Of a DNA stretch of 6,473 bases, positions 6,161-6,473 are shown piece after piece. This DNA comes from Pseudomonadota bacterium (GTDB lineage: Bacteria; Pseudomonadota; Gammaproteobacteria; Burkholderiales; Rhodocyclaceae), in assembly GCA_009778425.1 (NCBI GenBank), contig WRJU01000144.1, positions 1-6,473 of the forward strand, given 5' to 3'. The stretch's first letter is position 1; the number at the start of each line of letters is the position of its first letter. The translations under genes and the position numbers were made by a program. A model generated the notes under the pieces. That model saw only the letters and a list, made by a program, of their open reading frames with translations, was not told the DNA's origin and searched no databases.

Positions 6161-6382
6161 TTACGATTGCCGGACAGCGGACTTTTGCCTTGTCCGGCCT
6201 GTTTCGGGCTTATTCCCTCTCTGACCATCACCGTCCGGTTCCAACCTTTCGCGAACAACCAACTCTGTTCCCGTCCGTTCGGCAAGCTCACGAGCATCGG
6301 CTGTAGCTTGGACAAGCGCCGTTTCCACCTGTTGTCGGAAGCGCTGGAATTCGGGGCTATATGGGGTTTTCTGTTCTGACAC
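6161..6382 (-). CDS. Small GTG-started protein overlapping a zeta-toxin-like gene, possible partner or antitoxin
   Basis: A 73-aa predicted cytoplasmic protein. I chose GTG 6382 because GGAG (6392-6389) lies 6 nt upstream; the longer ATG frame from 6448 would place 22 Cys- and Trp-containing residues within the neighbour's coding sequence without a ribosome site. The product begins (M)SEQKTPYSPEF, then an amphipathic helix with FRQQVETALVQATADAREL and ERTGTELVVRE (about 36-46), followed by a charged, probably disordered tail. Helix plus 'TGT-x-L-V-V' recalls small proteins ending in a 'TGTPLVV' strand that I associate with genes beside zeta-like kinases; this is a recollection, not a search. 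It starts 26 bp inside the upstream gene, indicating translational coupling, and its stop lies 5 bp from the convergent 309-aa gene. Antitoxin activity is inference. Confidence 0.6.
   Translation of the reverse strand: MSEQKTPYSPEFQRFRQQVETALVQATADARELAERTGTELVVRERLEPDGDGQRGNKPETGRTRQKSAVRQS
6169..6198. repeat. 8-bp inverted repeat at the convergent gene ends
   Basis: GCCGGACA (6169-6176) and TGTCCGGC (6191-6198) are perfect 8-bp arms around a 14-nt loop. The repeat begins 13 nt after the stop of the 309-aa gene and lies in the last codons of the opposing small gene. Only a short TTT follows on the plus strand, so a strict intrinsic terminator is not met; it could still block or stabilise the 3' end of one of the two converging transcripts. 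Confidence 0.4.
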
Positions 6383-6473
6383 CGTTTTCTCCGGCGGCAA
6401 GCTCCACTGGAAACTTGCCCGTATTATCGTACAGCACCCAGCCATCAACCAGATTTTTATACACAGTATAGAA
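6357..6473 (-). CDS. C-terminal fragment of a zeta-toxin-like kinase/ATPase, 5' part outside window
   Basis: Reading the minus strand from the right edge gives 38 codons ending in TAG (6359-6357). The fragment runs FYTVYKNLVDGWVLYDNTG and continues KFPVELAAGENG. The pattern 'Y-x-x-LVD-x-W-x-LYDN(S/T)G ... P-x-x-(L/I)A-x-G' is what I recall from the C-terminus of zeta-toxin-like P-loop kinases/ATPases found beside small partner genes. The Walker A and catalytic regions would lie beyond the edge, so activity cannot be judged. The small gene's GGAG and GTG lie inside this reading frame, giving a 26-bp overlap and a likely operon. It is too short for the usual ORF-length cutoffs but is supported by the sensible protein sequence and by the overlap geometry. 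Confidence 0.6.
   Translation of the reverse strand, partial: FYTVYKNLVDGWVLYDNTGKFPVELAAGENGVRTENPI
6389..6392 (-). promoter_or_regulatory. Shine-Dalgarno deciding the GTG start of the small gene
   Basis: GGAG on the minus strand, 6 nt before GTG 6382-6380. It sits inside the 3' coding end of the zeta-like gene, so ribosomes finishing that gene would arrive at the start of the next. It is the main reason for preferring GTG 6382 over ATG 6448. Confidence 0.6.

Noticed and set aside
6161..6448. The 95-codon ATG version of the small minus-strand gene
   Set aside because: The extra 22 residues overlap the zeta-like reading frame without a ribosome site, while GTG 6382 has GGAG at 6 nt.

Overview
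The window is GC-rich (roughly 60% by eye) and has the dense gene layout of a proteobacterial chromosome. A SpecificRecomb/Gcr-family membrane protein (PF10136) and a c-heme sensor kinase of the DUF3365/Tll0287-like type suggest a betaproteobacterium, perhaps of the Rhodocyclales/Neisseriales type. This is inferred from protein families only; there is no rRNA or other taxonomic marker.

Layout. (1) Positions 1-1963, minus strand: a two-component operon. A membrane histidine kinase with a periplasmic CXXCH heme-binding sensor domain overlaps, by ATGA, a NarL/FixJ-type response regulator that runs off the left edge. (2) Positions 1964-2255: a divergent intergenic region. It holds a sigma70-like promoter pointing right, a possible 37-codon leader ORF, and a hairpin that buries part of the next gene's Shine-Dalgarno sequence. 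(3) Positions 2256-5047, plus strand: the 710-aa Gcr-family multi-pass membrane protein, then a stand-alone CYTH-domain (triphosphate tunnel) protein whose gene contains a G9 homopolymer. (4) Positions 5048-5225: a non-coding spacer with a small inverted repeat and an 11-bp direct repeat that duplicates the start codon of the next gene. (5) Positions 5226-6155, plus strand: a 309-aa, probably helical, soluble protein that I do not recognise. (6) Positions 6161-6473, minus strand, convergent: the last 38 codons of a gene whose C-terminus resembles zeta-toxin-like kinases/ATPases, overlapped by a small GTG-started gene with its own good Shine-Dalgarno. This is a candidate toxin/partner module cut by the right edge.

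How they fit together. The kinase and regulator form one signalling unit, probably sensing a redox or gas signal through covalent heme. The Gcr-family and CYTH genes are co-oriented with a 29-bp gap and could be one transcript; the 309-aa gene probably has its own expression signals. The convergent pair at the right end is a separate unit. No IS element, CRISPR array, tRNA or rRNA was seen. The most interesting leads are the edge-truncated zeta-like module, the leader-ORF/hairpin arrangement before the Gcr-family gene, the duplicated start site of the 309-aa gene, and the G9 tract in the CYTH gene. None of these is proven from sequence alone.
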